Of a stretch of DNA of 7,062 bases, positions 5,290 through 7,062 are shown one piece after another; the stretch's first letter is position 1; the number at the start of each line of letters is the position of its first letter. This stretch comes from Peribacter sp964404805. Its GTDB lineage: Bacteria; Patescibacteriota; Gracilibacteria; Peribacterales; Peribacteraceae. The notes under the pieces were generated by a model that saw only the letters and a program-made list of their open reading frames with translations, searched no databases and was not told the DNA's origin. A program made the translations under genes and the position numbers. The stretch spans positions 1 through 7,062 of the forward strand of contig CAYOLJ010000063.1 in the NCBI GenBank assembly GCA_964404805.1, written 5' to 3'.

Positions 5290-5297
5290 CCGTGTTC

Positions 5298-6656
5298 ATG
5301 GCTACGAGCACCCCATCCTCCATCAAAACCCAGCCGCATTCCGCGGAGGCCGAACGTACAGTCTTGGGCGCGCTGCTCGTGGATCCCGAGGCCGTGATTA
5401 AAGTAAGTGACTTTCTCATGCCATCGGATTTCTACGATCCCACGCTGCGCGAAGTCTATCAGGCCATTCACGAGCTCTACATGGGTCACGAGCCGATTGA
5501 TTTCGTAACTGTCACCACAAAGCTCTCAGGCAATGAGAAAATCCAGAAAGCAGGGGGAAGCGCTTTTTTGGCAGAGCTCGCCTCTGAAGTACCGACGTCA
5601 TCCCACGTGTACCAGTACGGACAGATCGTGAAGACGAAAGCTGTACATCGTCGCATCATTGCCGCCGGTCAGAACATTATTGGTCTGGGATACGAAGAAG
5701 AGAAACCTGTTGCTGAGCTCCTCGATCTCGTAGAGAAATCGATCTTCGAGATCACGAACATGTATCTCAAAGATAAGTTCATCCACATTCGCGATGTGCT
5801 TGAGACGCGTTACGAACGCTTTGCCGAGATGCACGAATCACAGGATGAAGAAACCGTGAAGGGTGTGCCCACAGGTTTCAAATCCCTCGATATGAAACTT
5901 TCGGGCATGCAGCCATCGGATCTCGTGGTGATCGCGGCACGCCCCAGTATGGGAAAAACCTCCCTCGCGCTCAATATCGCCCAGAACGCCGCAATCCGTG
6001 GGCGAAAACACGTCGGCATCTTCTCACTTGAAATGAGTAAGGAACAATTGGTGGATCGCCTGTTTGCCTCGATGCTCGGCGTGGATTCTTGGAAACTCCA
6101 ACGCGGCAAGTTGGATGACACCGACTTTCAGAATATGGGCCCGATTATGGATGAGCTCAACAAGGCAAATATCTTCATCGATGACTCTGTCGCCTCTACC
6201 ATTCCGGAGCTCCGCGCCAAGGCACGTCGCCTGCAGATGGAAAACGGACTCGATCTGCTCATCATCGACTACCTGCAACTCATGAGTACGGGCAACGCGA
6301 GCTACGCAGGTAACCGCGTGCAGGAAATCTCAGAGATTTCACGTTCCCTCAAACAACTGGGGCGCGAATTGCACGTGCCGATTATCGCCCTCTCGCAGCT
6401 CTCCCGTGCGGTCGAGACCCGCCCGGGCAATATTCCCCAGCTGTCGGATCTGCGCGATTCCGGATCTATTGAACAGGATGCGGACGTGGTACTGATGATG
6501 TACCGCGAAGACTACTACGAAGAAGACAGCGACCGACCTGGTGTCACCGACATCTACATCCGCAAGCACCGCAACGGCCCCATCGGACGTATAGAGCTCT
6601 TATTCAAGAAGGAGCAGATGCGCTTCTACGACATCGATAAAGTGCATTCGGCATAA
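5298..6656 (+). CDS. dnaB: Replicative DNA helicase DnaB
   Basis: DnaB is the hexameric 5'-3' helicase that unwinds DNA ahead of the replisome. The 452-residue protein has the N-terminal helical domain (~12-115, AEAERTVLGALLVDP onward), a linker, and the RecA-like motor from ~185. Visible motifs are PTGFKSLD (191-198), Walker A ARPSMGKTS (214-222), Ser-Leu-Glu-Met with catalytic Glu245, Walker B LLIIDYLQL (320-328), and ALSQLSRAVE (364-373). QLSDLRDSGSIEQDADVV (381-398) and KHRNGP (423-428, arginine-finger region) follow. The length is normal and there is no intein, although DnaB often carries one. The start at 5298 is chosen because an earlier in-frame start (5262) would place the promoter inside the gene. 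There is no Shine-Dalgarno. mraY follows after 52 bp with its own promoter; no terminator is visible between them. Confidence 0.97.
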   Translation: MATSTPSSIKTQPHSAEAERTVLGALLVDPEAVIKVSDFLMPSDFYDPTLREVYQAIHELYMGHEPIDFVTVTTKLSGNEKIQKAGGSAFLAELASEVPTSSHVYQYGQIVKTKAVHRRIIAAGQNIIGLGYEEEKPVAELLDLVEKSIFEITNMYLKDKFIHIRDVLETRYERFAEMHESQDEETVKGVPTGFKSLDMKLSGMQPSDLVVIAARPSMGKTSLALNIAQNAAIRGRKHVGIFSLEMSKEQLVDRLFASMLGVDSWKLQRGKLDDTDFQNMGPIMDELNKANIFIDDSVASTIPELRAKARRLQMENGLDLLIIDYLQLMSTGNASYAGNRVQEISEISRSLKQLGRELHVPIIALSQLSRAVETRPGNIPQLSDLRDSGSIEQDADVVLMMYREDYYEEDSDRPGVTDIYIRKHRNGPIGRIELLFKKEQMRFYDIDKVHSA

Positions 6657-6671
6657 TAGATATTTGGGCGA

Positions 6672-6700
6672 TTGGCCATGAACAACAATGCGGCTATCCT
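6672..6700 (+). promoter_or_regulatory. mraY promoter, apparently leaderless
   Basis: TTGGCC (6672-6677), a 17-bp spacer and TATCCT (6695-6700) place the -10 exactly 8 nt before ATG 6709, the same spacing as at dnaB. The hexamers are only moderate matches. The 10-bp palindrome TGTGCGCACA (6700-6709) fills the gap between the -10 and the start codon. Confidence 0.45.
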
Positions 6701-6708
6701 GTGCGCAC

Positions 6709-7062
6709 ATGGATACATTCATTCCCGTCCGCCCCGATATCCCCCTGCTCGCGATTCTGCTCTACGCGCTGATCGCGTTCATGATCGGCATCACGGTAAC
6801 CCCGTGGTACCTGAAGGTACTCCTCCACTTTAATCTCGGAAAACAACTGCGGAGCGAAACGGTCGACGGCCTCGCGGCCACCGTCTTCAACAAGTTCCAC
6901 GCCAAGAAGGCCGGCACCCCCACGATGGGAGGTGTGCTCATCTGGGGCTCGATTCTACTGACGATTCTCCTCTCACGCGCACTGTCGCTCTTCGGCATCG
7001 TCGAGCGCTCCCTTCTGCAACGAGGCCAGGTCTACCTGCCCCTCTTCATGCTTGTATCATTT
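6709..7062 (+). CDS. mraY: Phospho-N-acetylmuramoyl-pentapeptide transferase MraY, N-terminal 118 residues
   Basis: MraY moves phospho-MurNAc-pentapeptide from UDP onto undecaprenyl phosphate, giving lipid I at the inner face of the membrane. The frame runs open to the window end. Residues ~13-35 form the first membrane helix, then a cytoplasmic loop leads to the signature FHAKKAGTPTMGG (63-75), and a second helix begins at ~76. The His and Lys before Gly-Thr-Pro-Thr-Met-Gly-Gly are the conserved ones. From the Gly-Lys-Gln (44-46) to that His the loop is about nine residues longer than in E. coli. The start at 6709 gives a typical N-terminus and is preceded by a promoter with no Shine-Dalgarno. 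The gene lies next to dnaB, not inside a visible division/cell-wall cluster. Confidence 0.92.
   Translation, partial: MDTFIPVRPDIPLLAILLYALIAFMIGITVTPWYLKVLLHFNLGKQLRSETVDGLAATVFNKFHAKKAGTPTMGGVLIWGSILLTILLSRALSLFGIVERSLLQRGQVYLPLFMLVSF

Noticed and set aside
5166..5297. Origin of replication between the NUDIX gene and dnaB
   Set aside because: There are only two imperfect DnaA-like boxes, no extended AT-rich unwinding region, and no dnaA or dnaN nearby.
1..7062. CRISPR arrays, insertion sequences, integrase sites, tRNA or rRNA genes
   Set aside because: No regularly spaced repeats, transposase motifs or tRNA arms were seen on either strand; the content is core housekeeping genes.

Overview
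The window looks like bacterial core chromosome with no mobile elements. GC is roughly mid-50s percent by eye, and genes are tightly packed on the + strand except for one NUDIX gene. Several traits fit a Patescibacteria/CPR organism, perhaps the Peregrinibacteria/Peribacteria side. These are a compact RuvX, an unusual sigma-region-4/winged-helix protein, almost no Shine-Dalgarno sequences, an MraY with a longer first cytoplasmic loop, and a short-tailed RecA. The lineage is an inference from style, not from a marker tree. The long frames support the standard meaning of TGA (stop), which argues against the TGA=Gly lineages.

Layout: (1) 1-440, the 3' end of rpsT (ribosomal protein S20) overlapping ruvX by one base (TAATG). 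(2) 441-736, a leader region with a strong sigma70-type promoter (TTGACA-N16-TAAAAT) and a possible 42-codon small ORF that overlaps the next gene's start. (3) 737-1849, a protein with a sigma-70 region 4 helix-turn-helix followed by several winged-helix (HARE-like) units, closed by a rho-independent terminator near 1871-1904. (4) 1951-2787, a lipoprotein with an OB-like body and a four-cysteine C-terminal motif. (5) 2788-2914, the recA control region, carrying two copies of the same inverted repeat, GGTGTA-N6-TACACC. (6) 2915-3970, recA. (7) 3988-4494, an ADP-ribose-pyrophosphatase-like NUDIX gene, convergent with a second, unrelated NUDIX gene at 4491-5165 on the minus strand; the two share 4 bp at their stops. 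(8) 5166-5297, a divergent control region with two DnaA-box-like 9-mers, a palindrome and two promoters. (9) 5298-6656, dnaB, the replicative helicase. (10) 6709 to the window end, the 5' part of mraY (peptidoglycan lipid I synthesis).

Together these genes cover translation (S20), DNA processing and replication (RuvX, RecA, DnaB), nucleotide housekeeping (two NUDIX proteins), envelope synthesis (MraY) and one likely transcription factor. The most noteworthy signals are regulatory: the duplicated palindrome at recA, a candidate SOS-type operator that matches no LexA box I know; and a repeated architecture in which a -10 hexamer sits 7-8 nt upstream of the start codon, implying leaderless mRNAs for dnaB, mraY and both NUDIX genes.
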